Positions 21,955 to 36,713 of a stretch of 64,000 bases of DNA are shown in pieces. The stretch comes from Psilocybe azurescens (taxonomy: Eukaryota; Basidiomycota; Agaricomycetes; Agaricales; Agrocybaceae), in assembly GCA_023853785.1 (NCBI GenBank), contig JAJIRX010000888.1:1-64000 (forward strand), read 5' to 3'. The number at the start of each line of letters is the position of its first letter. The first letter of the stretch is position 1. The translations under genes and the position numbers were made by a program. The notes under the pieces were generated by a model. That model worked only from the letters and a program-made list of their open reading frames with translations, had not been told where the DNA came from and did no database searches.

Positions 21955-22652
21955 TCCTTTTGCAGGGCCAAAGAACAGGGAAGAGACGGAAAACCGTGCT
22001 ACATACTTTATATACAATTTGTCAAACAATTTATCCAAGATCACCAAACAATGCGATGAAGCGATGAAGTCGGTCCTCTTTTCTTAAGCCTATTTCCCGG
22101 ATGAGAAGCATTAAGGTCAACACTGGTGGCTGCGTAGGCTGCATGGGCTGTCGAATCTTTTAACGCTTGCAAAGACCGTCCTGGAGCCTCGTTCTAGCAT
22201 ATTCCTGGTGTGCGACGCACTACAAAAGTACTTTGACCATGATACCCAATTGACTGGGGACTGAGAAGTTCGCATGTTGAAAATTCATGTGTTTATCGGA
22301 AGTATTTTGAACGCCTTTTATGATTAATTACTCTCTTTGGTTGTCGTGGTTATCCAGAACATATCTAGTGCGCAGGTGTCCAGGCTATAGTAGAGAGTTT
22401 GATAGCTGCGGAAGAAAATCGAGATGGCACAAGACGAATGCTGAAGCAAGGGAAGAGAGAATGCGGACTGGCTGGTGTATGATGCTGGCTTTAATTTCGA
22501 TTCGACTTTGTCCCACGATCCTATTTCATAATCGTGCCGCCACTGATTAAATATAGCTAAAGCTTGAACGACTGCAGCCATTGGCCACTATAATTATGAA
22601 AACTAGATCTTGATTACCCTCACCAGTGCGCAAACCTCTTCTCTCTCTAAAG
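21955..22652. promoter_or_regulatory. Divergent promoter region between FAD oxidase and CutC
   Basis: About 700 bases between two head-to-head start codons. No coding capacity I trust. A pyrimidine-rich stretch (CTCTTCTCTCTCTAAAG) directly precedes the CutC start, as is common for fungal transcription starts. Confidence 0.5.
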
Positions 22653-23828
22653 ATGGCAGCGATTCCGGACTCTGTGCTCGTCGAAGTGTGTGTTGACTCC
22701 GTGCAATCTGCTGTCGCGTCTGTGCAGTATTTGATCAAGTTTTCACTGTATTTTGTGCTCAATTTGCGTTATTTCAAGGGCGATACAAGGCGGAGCCGAC
22801 AGACTAGAGATATGCGGCAATTTAGGACTGGGCGGGGGTACCACGCCCAGCATAGGTCTTTTAAATCCATACAACGTGCAGTTCCAGCCGCGTCATTGAT
22901 GGTCAGTCATTGATGCCCATTAAGACGCGACTTTGATCATCATTTTGGTATATCTGGATCAGGTCATGATTAGACCGCGCGTCGGGGACTTTCTGTATAC
23001 GAAAGAGGATGTTGGAGTCATGTTGGAGGACATCAGGATGTTCAAGAATTTTGGCCATGTACGAGGCTTCGTTGTGGGCGCTTTGACTAAACACGGGCGC
23101 GTCGATGTCGAGCGTATGAGATTGTGTGTTTATTCTACAAGGGAATTTTTCTTACTACTGAATATTTGCTGTAGGTTCGTTGACGAAATCTTACCCTTGG
23201 AAGGTTTGTGCTACGTTCTTTAATCAAGAAACGGGCCCTCAAGTCATACCTTTGCCAGTCTGTTTTCATAGAGCCTTCGATATGACTCCGAGATCCCTTG
23301 GAAGGTACTTTACTTGACAAAGACACAACTACTGAAACGATGCAATTTCTGTACCGCAGCCTTGTCTGATATCGTTGACATCGGTGGGGTATCCCGAATT
23401 CTAACGAGGTGCGCAGTACTTATTCCCGATTAGAGTAAAGTGGTCATTGTTCATCAATTCTCAGTGGGCACAAGCCTAAAGCTCCTGAAGGAGCAATTAC
23501 GTTAGAAAAACTCTTCACCAAACGCAAAGAGATTGTGGGAGATGCGGTCTGGGGTCTGACAATTATGCCTGGATCAGGCATCAACAACAACACTCTCCCT
23601 GCCTTGATGAACCAACTGCTTCCGCTAGGTCTCAAAGAAGTGCACCTCAGCGGTGGTCAGTGGATCCCAGGTGACATGGTCTTCAAACGGGCAGGTATGG
23701 GGATGGGCATCGACCAGGACACAGAATGGAAGGTGTGGCGCACTCAGAAAGACGAGATAAGAAAAGCCAGAGACGTGGCGAAAAACACTTGGCTTGAGTA
23801 TAGTTCCAACAGTAGCCATACTGCGTAG
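22653..23828 (+). CDS. CutC-family copper homeostasis protein
   Basis: A TIM-barrel protein of the CutC family, linked to copper tolerance in bacteria and animals; the exact reaction is unknown. ATG 22653 gives a start strand (PDSVLVEVCVDS). Intron 22727-22778 joins it to GGADRLEICGNLGLGGGTTPS. Later come MIRPRVGDFLYTKEDVGVML, HVRGFVVGALTKHGRVDVER, CFHRAFDMTP, ILTSGHKPKAPEGA, GLTIMPGSGINNNTLPAL and EVHLSGG, the canonical order of the family. TTTT at 22859-22862 must be five T to connect the second and third segments. At least six introns. The stop is at 23826-23828. Confidence 0.92.
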
Positions 23829-24449
23829 CACACTGACTCCGGATATCGTGGATATCCTTTACTTACTCTCAAGCCATTCCAGTTGGTGGTTAGTTGGTGG
23901 TTCGTTAGGAGTAAGAGCGCCTATATATAGTATCCAGTTATCTGTCCAAATATTTGTTCGCTCTTAATCTGTTTCCGAGTCCGTTCCTGATGCACTCGAT
24001 CTCCAACCTTCCACACCCATGCGCATCAACATCGACTGCCTCCAGCAATCTACGCATGCTCGTCTTGCAATGCTCCCTCTGACTACAACATCTTTACATA
24101 CCGGAAACTGGAGTGGCTTCCGTCGGGCTCGGATGCCGAGTAAACAGTATCCTAGACCACCCTTTATTTCCCCATTATCTCTCGATTTTTATCTGCCATC
24201 GTGCTTGCCAGAAATAACAACACGCCGTGGACTCTGGAGAGTTGCCAAGTCGATTCCTATGAATGAGAAAATGTTGGGGATAGATGATCGAAGCATTACG
24301 ATCTTGTAATTATGAATCGCGGCATACACAGCGGCACTGGACAACAAGGGAACATTTAAACTGCAGCGTCTTCTTCAACCGTGCAACCCGCCAAAGCACG
24401 GCACGACTTTTGTCCTCGCTCACTATCATTTCATCTTCCGCCTTTTCTA
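23829..24449. other. Intergenic / promoter of the desaturase gene
   Basis: About 620 bases, with a short tandem GTTGGTGGTTAGTTGGTGGTTCG at 23881-23903, a TATATATAG motif near 23930 and pyrimidine-rich tracts before ATG 24450. No supported gene. Confidence 0.5.
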
Positions 24450-26407
24450 ATGTCGGCGCGCAAGTTCAAGGCCGCTTCTGAAGCCTCGTTGGAAGAAGCT
24501 CAACCTCAGATATGGTGGTCTAATGCTGTCTTCTTCACGTCGGTGCACGTTGCGGCGGCTGCAGGGATGTACTACTTGCCACCTTGGGCGGTCCAGAAGA
24601 AGACACTGTTGCTGTGGTTTCTGACATGGCAAATGTCCGATTTCGGGTGCGTATGCATACTTACTCGCCACGATCCTCACTCAAGCTATTATGTTTTCTA
24701 GTATCACGATTGGGTATCACAGACTATACTCGCACAAGGCGTTTCGTGCCGCAATCGGAGTTCGCGTCGTTCTGGCTATTCTAGGTTCGGCGGCATTTCA
24801 AGGTTCTATAAAGGTTTGTGGATTACTTTATACATTTGTGTGCCTGTCTTGACGCGTCAATTCCTCAAGTGGTGGTGAGTAAACCCCGAGCATGGATTGG
24901 GTATTGTTTCCAATCAAACCTTTTACGTTCTCCAGGTGTCTGAGGCACAGATTACATCATGTACGCCCCAATCAACCCTTACACGTCTTTTTTTTGGCTT
25001 GTGGACCCATACTTGATGTTGACAGAGATTCACGGACGATCCGGTGCATGACCCGTACGTCAAGTTTGTGAGTCGACGTGTCCAGATATTGACAGTGTAA
25101 ATCAAGCTACGCCGCCACGCGAGGGTTACTCTACTCCCATATGGGATGGATATTTTACAAGCCGAACTACACGCGTATGGGGCTTATAGAGAAGGACGAT
25201 CTTGAGAATGATCCAGGTTCGCCATGCCTTTGTGATTTCGATAAATTGTGAAGGAATTTCTGACCATCTGTTGTTCTTGAAGTGGTTCGTTATCAGCACA
25301 AATACTACGGTTTGTCATCTGATCATCTTGAGCAATTCCTTCTCACCTTTACAACGATGGCTATTCCAGTTCCCCTAGCTCTGTATTTTGGGTTTATATG
25401 TCCAGTTCTTGTGGGTTCTCTATGGAATGACAGAATGGGCGCATTTGTGTGGGGAGGTCTCGTTGCGAGATTGTTCAGTGAATGCATTTCAACTAAACAA
25501 CGGTGGTTAGAAGTTGACTGTTCCTCTTTTTTTTTAAAAGTTTGGCACTGCACCTTCCTAGTCAATTCGTTGGTTCTATCAGTTTACTTCTTTGTCCATG
25601 TGGTTGACAAGTGGTGTAGTCTGGCCCATTGGGATGGGTTACAACCTTATTCTGACGAAGACACTTCAAGAGGAAACCTGGTAGGTGACTTGGACTTGAT
25701 AAAAGTTGCTATTCTAAACTATCACAGGTACTTGCCCTTTTGACCGGCGGAGAAGGAAATCATAATTTTGTAAGTGCTTTTTCTCAATTGTGATTTACTT
25801 CATTTAACGATTGATTTAGCATGTTAGTTCTCGGTATTTTGTGACCATCAGGAACTGACATGAATGTGATCCAGCATTCCTTCCCCCACGATTTCCGTTC
25901 AGGGCCGTCTCTTGTTGACTGGGATCCGAGCAAATGGATCATTCTGATATTGCAACAACTGGGACTTGTGATGTCTCTTCGGCGTGCACGCAAAGAAGAC
26001 CTTGTTGAGGCTTTGCATCATATGAAAAGGAAAGAATCATCGGATGCCATAGAGCCGGAGGACAACAGCTGGGACGGAGAAACCTGGAACATCCTCCAGG
26101 TAGTGGAATTCGCAAAAGCAAAAACTGGGAGGTGTATTGTGTTGATTGATGGATTTGCGGTTGACGTCACCTCCTATCTTGGGGAACATGTAGGTTCGAA
26201 AATACGACCAGCTTAACTCGTCGCTAATTTTTCGACATATTGTAGCCCGGGGGTTCAAAAATTCTTCGTGAACATTCCGTGAGACTGGCGAGTGACATGG
26301 ATGCATGGAGGAAAGCCGACTGGGCATTTATGGGAGGTTTGAACAACCACTCGCGAGCGGCGCGGAGACAAATGCAAGAATTCAGAGTTGCGAAGCTTGT
26401 TGATTGA
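24450..26407 (+). CDS. OLE1: Delta-9 acyl-CoA (stearoyl-CoA) desaturase with cytochrome b5 domain
   Basis: An ER-membrane di-iron enzyme making oleate and palmitoleate from saturated acyl-CoA. ATG 24450. The three histidine boxes are HRLYSH (about 24725), HRLHH (split by an intron near 24960) and NHNFHH (about 25760-25880). Hydrophobic pairs precede box 1 (FFTSVHVAAAAGMYYL) and follow box 2 (VPLALYFGFICPVLVG). The C-terminal fused cytochrome b5 domain begins about 26080, with the haem-ligand motif HPGG divided by an intron at about 26192-26246. The end is RQMQEFRVAKLVD with stop 26405-26407. About ten introns of 50-100 bases; several are in frame and so inflate open frames. Every key residue is present and no frame break is needed. 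Confidence 0.95.
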
Positions 26408-26725
26408 CTCCGAACTCGAGCGATGCAGATACCCAACTTTCTGATTTGTTCCCTAGACATAGATGTCCCTTCTTGTATTGTGGTAGATGTAATTAGTATC
26501 TTCGAGTACGGGTTTCAGAAAACAAGAGTTCGAGTCGCGTACACACGCGTACATAAAGTTGACGCAGAATCAACGCGTTGTGTGGCACGTGACGCTCTCT
26601 GCTAAGGCTAGGGTTCTTGCATATTATAGTCGCTCACCGTCATATCAGTTATTTCCTTGCGCTGTGTCCCATTGTTTGCATCCTTTCTTAGCGCCCGACG
26701 TTGAACTAGACCGGTATCTTGGAAA

Positions 26726-28952
26726 ATGTCGAAGAGAGAGCTTGATGCCCTGAACGAGTTAGGGGACCACGATGGATCAAGGCATAATAAGCGACGCAGA
26801 GACGTGGGCGGATCGTCCTCGGACGTGGATGTGACAATGTCAGATCCCGCTGTGCCCGCTGGTGCAAATGGTGGTAGAAGCAGCGGGAAAGTAAAAGAGC
26901 AAGGGTTGAAGTTATGGCAGACTGTGAAAGATGCGACAAAAGAGTGAGTAAACTATTAAAGCTCGCACGTCCTGCCTTATTGGATCTCCTCCTTTCGCCT
27001 TCTGCCACCCTCTTCTTCTCTGACTCTCAACATCTATTTCTCAGTGACATCTTTCTACGCAAACCATCCAAGCGACATTATCCGGACTACTATATATTTA
27101 TCAAGCAACCGATTGCACTCGAGGATATCAAGAAAGCGCTCGAAAACAACGAATACTCGTCCCTTGAAGCCGTGAAGAATGACTTTGATCTGCTCTTTGG
27201 CAATGCCAAACAGTACAATCAGCAGGAGAGTCCAATTTATCAGGAGGCAAAGGAGCTACTGGTGCGTTGGTCACTACCATTTCCTACTTCTTTGCTTATC
27301 CTCGACGCAGAAACTTGTACACAAGACATACAACAAGATGGTACCCAAGGAGGAAGATGGAGAGAACAGTAAACCCAAACCACCAACGCTCAACCGCTTG
27401 ATCAAGACTAGACTGGAAAGATTGGTTGCAAAGACGGCTTCCGAGTGCGCTTTCTTGCATATTGCTTGCTGAACTATGCGCTGACCCCGCATCCGAAGTG
27501 GTCGAATTTTGTCTACAGAGTTTATGCAGCTTCCCTCAAAGAAACTATGGCCTATATACTACAAAGAAATCAAGAGTCCACAATGTTTTGACAACATCTT
27601 CGTGAGCCCTTGTTAACAGCTTGTCGTCTACTCTTTTAACCCCCTGCACAGAAACACGCATCAAGCAGAAAGAGTATCAGTCGTCTGCGGCGTTTGCCTC
27701 CGATGTGGAAAAGATATTCTCAAATGCGTTGGCTTTCAACCAGGATCATACTGCCATTTGGGACGACGCCATGACTTTGCGGGTACTACTTTTTGCTGTC
27801 CAGATTATTCATGTGGGCTAACCACCCCTTCCCTAGGATTACTTCCGACAGCTGATGTCGGATCTACCGCCACCTCACAACCTCCCAGAATATACCAAAC
27901 CATCAAACAAAATCAAAATCAGGCCTCCTCATGCTGCTCAGCCTACCGCATCCAGTTCAGCCCTTCAAGCTACAAAACAAGAGCCTGTGGGGCTCACCCT
28001 TCGTGTACCAGCCCAGCACCAGCCCAAAGCGTCGCCTAAAGCACCCATACCTACGCCGCCTGTACCTACGCCCGCACCCGCACCCACCCTACCAGTTGCA
28101 CCTGTGACAGCCGTGAAAAAGTTGCTTCACCCGTTCCCAAACCCTCCACGCCCCAGGTGCAGGCTCCTATCAAGGCTCCTGCGCCTAGCAAAGCGCCGAC
28201 ACCAATGCCAGCAATGCAGCAAACGATATCATTCGTCAACGCGACGCCCTCCCACTATCCGCGAACTCCTTACATTCCTCCTCCACCAGCACATGCGCCA
28301 TCTCCAGCTCCAGCTCCCGCCCCGGCCGGCGCCATACGTCCTGCCCCTGCTATCAACACGCATTCCGCCTCTCAATCACCTGCTCCCCGTTGTCCTTCCT
28401 CCGAGTCATCAGCTAAAGTCCATAAACCTTCGAATACAACCGACAGGGCGCACTTTAAGTTTGGACCACCGCGACGGGGTCAAGGGCTGGGCTCTGCGGT
28501 TGATGCCAGGGGAAACTAGTGTCAATGTAAGCGACATCTCATTCATAGGAGACGAGGAAGACGAAGAGAGCAGCGACGAGGAGGATGGCGGAAAGCATGA
28601 AGATGAGGATATGGATATGGATGTTGATGTTGAGGGTGGGGCTGTGTCTCCTAAGAATGGACGGAAGAAGGGCAAAGGCCGTGGGAGGGGGCGACCTCCC
28701 AAAGCTTCTACGATAGCGGCTAAGGCTGCTCAGGCTGCTGCCGCTGCCAAAGCAGCGAAGGAGGCTAAGAACAAAACTACAACCAAGATTGGAGAGGTTC
28801 AGTTAAAGCTTAATAAGTTCATGGTCAAGGAGCAGCCCGAACAATCTGGTGAATGGAGCGTGTATTTACCAGTGGGGGCAAATGTAATTGAAGTCGGGGA
28901 GACAGGAGGGATGATATGGAAGGTTTACGCCGAAAGACTGGGAGATGCTTAA
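26726..28952 (+). CDS. Tandem bromodomain protein, RSC4-like chromatin remodeller subunit
   Basis: ATG 26726. The N-terminus has a basic HNKRRRD nuclear signal. Bromodomain 1 spans about 27040-27330 (PDYYIFIKQPIALEDIKKAL, then the Asn-containing FGNAKQYNQQ). Bromodomain 2 spans about 27520-27790 (LWPIYYKEIKSP, then SNALAFNQDHT). A Pro/Ala-rich linker follows, and a conserved-looking C-terminal block (RTLSLDHRDGVKGW) with an acidic patch, an AT-hook (GRGRGRPPK, about 28680-28705) and GEWSVYLPVGANVIEVGE. Two bromodomains plus this tail match Rsc4, which reads acetylated histone H3 for the RSC remodeller. The linker changes frame at AAAAA (28117-28121) and returns near CCCC (28386-28389), a compensating pair of one-base errors. 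The stop is at 28950-28952. Confidence 0.82.
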
Positions 28953-29239
28953 TTTTCTTTCTCGACGTTCTCTTTTCTGTGTCTTTTGTGTAGTTGTTTG
29001 CGTGCTTTGTGGCTGTTTTTATTGCATTTCTTTCTTTTTCATTTGTTTTTGTGGTTGGTTTTCTTTTCCCATACTTAAGTATGTCGGGCAGTCTTTATGT
29101 GATGAATCCACTTATAATACAGATATATTAGCTAAATAAATTGTGTACATATACCACTGTTCAAAGGAACAGCTTCTATGGCCACTGAACTTGACTTGTA
29201 TCACAAAAATGAACAGCCGCATGAAGAATTTTCCCCCAG
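28953..29239. other. Convergent intergenic region
   Basis: About 290 bases between two convergent stops. It is strikingly T-rich on the plus strand (28955-29080), fitting a 3' UTR. No gene seen. Confidence 0.5.
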
Positions 29240-30560
29240 TCATATGTCCAAAGCATACAATTCTGCTATAAAGGCAATGTCGAGCCCTTGTTCGTACGCA
29301 TATTTGTCAATAAGCCTTTGAAGTGTTTGGCTGGAATAAATCGAACGCCTATTCCTTGAGTAGTCGTCCCAGGCTTTGAAAGTGGCAGAGTGGATCTGCA
29401 AAATACTTTGCTGAGCTGCGTGTTTAGCAGCTTCTGGCCCTCTAGCATCGTACAGATATTTCCAGGTAGGACATGCGTTTAAAAAAAGGCGATGTCCAAG
29501 AAAAGACATGCCGGAATCTTCACCTGCGTTCCGGGAATAGTGGTGCAGTAAGAAGAAAATATAGGGGTGATTATCGAGGAAGTTAGCAGTAAGAAAATCT
29601 GATGAGAGAGATCTTGTAATCTTCCATGGCGGCGAACAGGAATACTTTTCCGAGATAATGTTCGTCCTGCTCACCAAAGGTAACGCGTGATCGTTGTATG
29701 GAGATTGAGGAGCGGCCAGCGATACTATTTCTTTAGACCGAATGTGAGTGATGCCCCTGATATCATCCAAACCGTCGAGAACTAGCATAAATGGATTGTT
29801 GTTAACACTTAGGGGGGATGCAGCGGAGAAAACGAATAGACAAACTGGATTCTAGTTTTCTTTCCTCGACACTTCCCAAAGCTCTCCCGGAAAAGCAGAC
29901 TATTGTTTGATTGACGAGTCAGTCGACGATAAACCATGTTCGAAATAAATGACTAACTTTGCTTAGGATGGATTGCCTCTCGCAGCCTGGAAGAAAGGAC
30001 CTTGTCTCAATATCTGAAAGGGGGTTTTATCGACCGACGACTTACTTGGCCATAGTTCTAATGTCGAGGTCCCCAGTTGCTGTTAGAGCAGCTACCGTAA
30101 ATCCTTTCACGAGGCGCTCCTTCTTGAAATGTTTGACTGCTTTTAACATTGTATCCAACTCTGTCGCACTGTAGACGAAATTGCCCGGTCGAGGGTGAAT
30201 GCATATCTGTTGTCAGTGAAAAGAAATTGGGATGAAAAATGAAGTGTGTGGCATTAGATTTAATCGACGATCACTATAGACCAAGTTATGCACTTACATT
30301 TACAGGAAAGTATTCCCAATCTCTGCCGTTACCTACCATACGCCGAATGACTTCTTTGATCTCGATGAAAAGTTCATGAGACGGCGTGGTGCCGCCTCTT
30401 TTGATATTTCTATGGCTCCAGCATTGCCATATAAGGCCCTAAATAACAATAAGTTGACCTGGAAGTGCTAGAAAATCGTAGATATAACCTACGCTTCGGC
30501 AAGCCAGGCGCCGTCGACGGACACTTCCAATAGAGGCTCGTAATCTTGTGAGGAAGACAT
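29240..30560 (-). CDS. Diverged CutC-like protein with an unrecognised C-terminus
   Basis: ATG 30560 (MSSSQDYEPLLEVSVDGAWL) starts like the CutC beta-1 strand. After an intron comes GGTTPSHELFIEIKEVIRRM, and after another (about 30210-30297) CIHPRPGNFVYSATELDTML and LVKGFTVAALTATGDLDIRTM. These parallel the IRPRVGDFLYTKEDVGVML and VRGFVVGALTKHGRVDVERM segments of CutC at 22.6-23.8 kb. The catalytic-side motifs TSG and HxSGG of CutC are not seen. The last 183 residues (29240-29788) contain VLDGLDDIRGITHI, which may be a diverged barrel strand, then an unfamiliar helical region (NRRSIYSSQTLQRLIDKYAY). It is either a neofunctionalised paralogue, a fusion or a decaying copy. Its start is about 6.7 kb from the end of the canonical CutC. 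Confidence 0.5.
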
Positions 30561-31607
30561 GTTTATCAGATGAGTTAATAAAATCACCGTGAGAAGGGTC
30601 GTTGATTTATCACGATCAGAAAGCGACGCCTTTTTAAGTGTATACAGCGAGGCCATTGAATGGGTGTTTGTGGCAAATCAACGAATTCGCCATATTGTTT
30701 CCATTGGGCCAGGTTATCCTTTTACAGAAAGGCCGACCGATAATCGATTGCGGGTTGCTATTGCCATCCGTGTCGGAGAGTCCATTGAGAATTTTATCGA
30801 CATATATGGACAGAGACTGACAGAGGGCCTTCTTGATTTGTTCATAGCCATTGTCTTCGTAACATGTAAACGAGGTGTTTCGTCTCTTTTTGTTATTCAT
30901 ACAGGCCACAACAGATTCAAAACAATGTCACAGCTCTCCAGTTGGTGGCCATTCGTTTCTAGAGGTCTTTTGAGACTTTTGATAGAACAAAGGTTTCCAG
31001 AATATACCAGCGCCTAGTAGTCTACTTAGGGTAGCGCCGCCCGTGGTTTGCAAGTAAGTAGTGGAAGGCCAGTGGCATTGTTTTAGAAAAAAAAGGATAC
31101 TACATTCCCAAGATATTCGCACATCGATTTCATGGGCCCACAGAGAATGCGACGCAGAATATCGTTAAATAAGACTCGGACAGTGATGGGATTCACTTTC
31201 CGTCAACGCCAACATTGGTCGGTTTATAAATACTTAGAATTGAGTCACGTGCTTGCCGAGATCGTTAATTAGTGCATTTTCGCTCCTTGGATTCTTTACC
31301 CATTCCCTCAGCACACTGCTGTTGAAGACAGTCTCTTGGAACGATAGTGAAAGTATCTGACGTGAGTAAAAGGAATCATTTGCATATAAAAGTCAGACAT
31401 CAATAGTAATGCGATTTCTGAGGTTACAGTTTCATATCCGCTTGCGCACACTGAGAATCGGTGCAGAGCATCACTCAGTTCATATTCTCCAAAGCTAAAT
31501 CTTATATTTAAGTAAGTGAAGGCACTTTTTTGAAGAAAGCTCATGCGGGCTGATATCATGATGTATGACAGGAACGCCGCCTTGTGTTATTATCTCAGAG
31601 CTTAAAA
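30561..31607. other. Intergenic region, about 1 kb
   Basis: Open frames exist on both strands (for example 30589-31017 plus), but none has a motif, intron logic or composition I can support. It holds the promoters of the CutC-like gene and MetAP2. Confidence 0.5.
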
Positions 31608-33401
<1,794 letters not shown>

Positions 33402-33586
33402 CTTGGCCTAGTGATGACGTTGCGGGGTGACGGTGCGGGGTAAGATCATATGACTTTCCCCTTTGGGTCCGATCAGGTTGTGCCGACGGTGACAGTACTA
33501 TGTTCCATATTCCTGAAACTCTTTTCTCTGCCATGTACTAGTCCACCTTTTATTATTTATTCTTCTTATCGCAACTATTCGCATGC

Positions 33587-36184
33587 ATGTCTCCCTGGTT
33601 CTTCTCCTCAAAGCGCATTCAAGCCTCTAAGGAGCAGCCTACTCAACGTTCTCCTGCTCAATCCCTCCTCCATTATGAAACCGGATCTCCTCCGCCATCT
33701 GCTCGAGTAGACCCGAAGCTCAAGCTCCAGCCAAGGAGGCCACTGCGCCTGTGGGACTACTGGAAATTCGGCTTCATCGTCGCTGCAAAAGGTGAGCTCA
33801 GCATGCTTCATTTCCTTCACAAACTCACTCGTGCCCAGCTACCGAGGTTACCACCGATGTAGTCTCGCATCATATTTGGGGGCCCCGGCGTAAATCATGG
33901 GGAATAGAAATGACAATAGTAACAAGCCTCATACGTGGCGCCGAGCGTCATAGTGCTTTTGGTGGATATCGTGAGTGCTTTGTTCCCTTCATCACTACCC
34001 AACTCTGATTTCCGTTGTGTTAGGGAACTATACGCATGCTAATGGGCATCGGCGGACTTGTACCACTGCCTTCTGATGCGCTCGTTTCTCCAGTCACATT
34101 TCGTGTCAAGAAGCGCAATCTTCGGGGCATACTGGCAGATTTCGACGACCAGGAAACGGGCAAGCGGGAGCTCTCTGGTGAATGGGTCGTCGGTCGCAAG
34201 ACTTGGCAAAGAATGCAAACAGAATGGAAAGCATCCAACAGACCCACTGTCAACAGATCAAATTCAGTTCCTAGCGGCGAACCTTTCAACTTCAATTCAA
34301 CTTACGGCTCAGATTCTTTGAAGAGAAAGGAACGTGTCATACTGTACATCCACGGGGGTACGTTCGAGCCGCCTTCCCGAGTTTAGAAGGATGGAAACTG
34401 ACATTCGATGTCTCCAGGTGCATATTACCTGTCAAGCGCAGCAGCCCAGCGCATCATTTCCATCCCATTGGCCAAATATACTGACTCCCGCGTATTTGGT
34501 ACGTTTTCTCGTGAAATTCGGTGCCACCTGTCTTAATTTAAATTATTATTCGCACCAATCCCGAATAGCTGTGGATTATCGTCTGGCACCTGAAACATGC
34601 TTTCCTGGTCCTCTACACGATGTTGTTACAGCATATCTGCGACTTGTCGAAGACTTACACATTCCTCCTGAGAATATTATCATCTGTGGGGATAGTGCTG
34701 GTGGTGGCCTCACACTAGCACTTCTGATGTACCTTCGGGATAACGGGTATGCCATGCCGTCAGGGGCGATCCTTATGTCTCCTTGGGTTGGTAAGTGCAT
34801 TCATCTTCTCCAGCGTTGTGATGAGTACTTACATCAATATTAATGAAAGATCTGACTATGAGCTGCGAGTCCTGGGATTCAAATGCAGCTTACGATGTCG
34901 TACCCTTTCCAACAGCTGATAATCACATGAATCCGATCGCTCTCTACCTCGGGGAACACACCGAAGAATATCTGACCCATCCTTACGCAAGTCCGCTGTT
35001 CGGAGACTTCAAGGGTCTTCCGCCACTGCTAGTACAAGCTGGCGATGCGGAAGTTTTGCGGGATGAGATTACGTTGTTAGCCCATAAGGCGACGATGGCT
35101 GGTGTGCAAGTAATGCATGAGCTCTATGAGGATGCTGTGAGTTATTGATAAGTGGATCCTATCCGTTTTCTGAACTCATTCACATTCATTTTAGATCCAT
35201 GTCTTCCAAGCCTATCCGTTTCTGGATGCCTCTCGTCGATCTTTTGAGTCCATGCGCAACTTTGTCCGTTATGTTCTGCCCAAGTACCAGAGCCGATCGC
35301 CCCAACTGCTTGCATCTATTGCTGAGCTCGGAATGGAGCGAGAAATCGAGACAGAGAGGTCAGTTTTCGTGGGTGGAGATGGTTTGGAGGAGAAGGTGCA
35401 AGAGTTCAGAAGCGATAGAACTTGTCGGCAGAGAGCGCAAGGGGTGGGAAAGAGGACGGCGTTTATGACAATAAGACTGGTCTGGACGACTCGGAAGATA
35501 GTGATGGACCCAGTTGGGTGCGATCACCTGTTTGGCCTTCCCGGCCGCTGGCTGCTGCTGGATCGCCCGTAGATGGCCTGAAGGTTCTGGAGACCGATAA
35601 AGGCGATTTCGAGCATGTCGAAAATAGCGATGTAAAGGATATTCCGTATTTGTATCTTGCGCCACCGGCCTCGCCTATGCCGCGCCATGCCGCGCCCGTA
35701 CTCCCCCTCCAGACCAACTCTTTCAACATTCATGTCCAGTTCGTCTCTCCAGACGGTACCGTCGCTCAGGCGAGTGGTATCACCAGCTTCTGTCCCAGGT
35801 GGAGAGAGCCCCAGGAGAATACAGTCGACAAGCTCGCTCAGTGGCTTTGCGTTTCCTTACGATCAGTACCCTGTTGAAGCATATCCGTCGCACTCTTCGC
35901 CGGATTCGACTTGTGTTCCTGTTCAGCATAGCTTCGGGTTCAACTTGTTTACCTCAGCACATCCACCTGCCAAGCGCCAAAATCGTTCACACTCGACGGC
36001 TAGTTTACTTCCCGATATAACAATTCCAAGCACGGCAGCGTCATCAATGCCGCTACCTTCTCCTTCTATTCGAAAGAGACGGATGTCTTCGGCATTGTCG
36101 GTGACAACCCGTAAGGGCGCGAAGGCTTTGTCTGCGACTGAAGCATCGCCGTTTGCGGAAACAAACGATTTCAAGAGGATATAA
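33587..36184 (+). CDS. Alpha/beta hydrolase, hormone-sensitive-lipase family, long C-terminal tail
   Basis: ATG 33587. The oxyanion motif HGGAYYLSS (about 34350-34440, split by an intron), VDYRLAPE and nucleophile GDSAGGG (about 34690) mark the HSL/arylacetamide-deacetylase family. Asp in AGDAEVLRDE (about 35040) and His in DAIHVFQ (after the intron ending about 35193) complete the triad. The family includes sterol deacetylases such as yeast Say1; the substrate here is unknown. After the catalytic domain (about 35300) comes a roughly 280-residue Ser/Pro-rich tail ending KRI* at 36184, with a basic SIRKRRMSS patch. The tail changes frame near 35440 (AAGGGG) and again near 35700-35830, so its exact sequence is uncertain. 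The intron-rich N-terminal part (33780-34030) has a hydrophobic segment that may anchor the enzyme in a membrane. Confidence 0.8.
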
Positions 36185-36713
36185 GGACAATAGTTGACGA
36201 ATGGTCGCGGACAGGCCCTGCAAATCAGACGGTGGTAGTCAGCGTCCAAGCATCGACACCTAATCGGTGACCATTCCAATCTGCAGAAGACGTTTGGGCG
36301 ACCGAACACCTGGCCGTCTCTCGTCTCGAGCTTGAAGATGATCTATCACTGCAGACCGTCTATACTGTTTTTTTACTCACTGCATTGCATTACTAACATC
36401 GCATTCGCATTCTAACACAATATGTTGCCACTCTCAAGACCATAACCATGTAACCATCAATCATACCACATCACGAGCATTTTTCTTCTTTCTATACATA
36501 CGTAGTCTTATCATCTACTAGTACTAGTTCCTTTGTAATTGTAAACTGAATTGACATCTGTTTTATCCTTATTCTGAGCTATTCATCACACTAAGTAGCA
36601 TGCCGCAACTTGGTCATTCTCAGATAGCGGGGCCAGACATTGCTGAGGCGTTCTGTGAATTGCATATGTGGATATATATTTCAGATAGTAAAGGCACGAT
36701 GATATAAGTACAG
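36185..36713. other. Intergenic region, no gene seen
   Basis: About 530 bases of AT-rich 3' flank between two convergent genes. No supported feature. Confidence 0.5.

Noticed and set aside
22330..22420. Possible tRNA
   Set aside because: No pairing acceptor ends and no convincing A-box or B-box; the T-arm-like GAGTTTGAT does not fit.
29740..29790. VLDGLDD as a NACHT/NTPase Walker B motif
   Set aside because: No Walker A or downstream NTPase motifs nearby, and the upstream exons follow CutC, so a diverged barrel strand is the simpler reading.
30589..31017. 142-codon plus-strand frame as a gene
   Set aside because: It overlaps the 5' flank of the CutC-like gene, lacks motifs, and the opposite strand is equally open.
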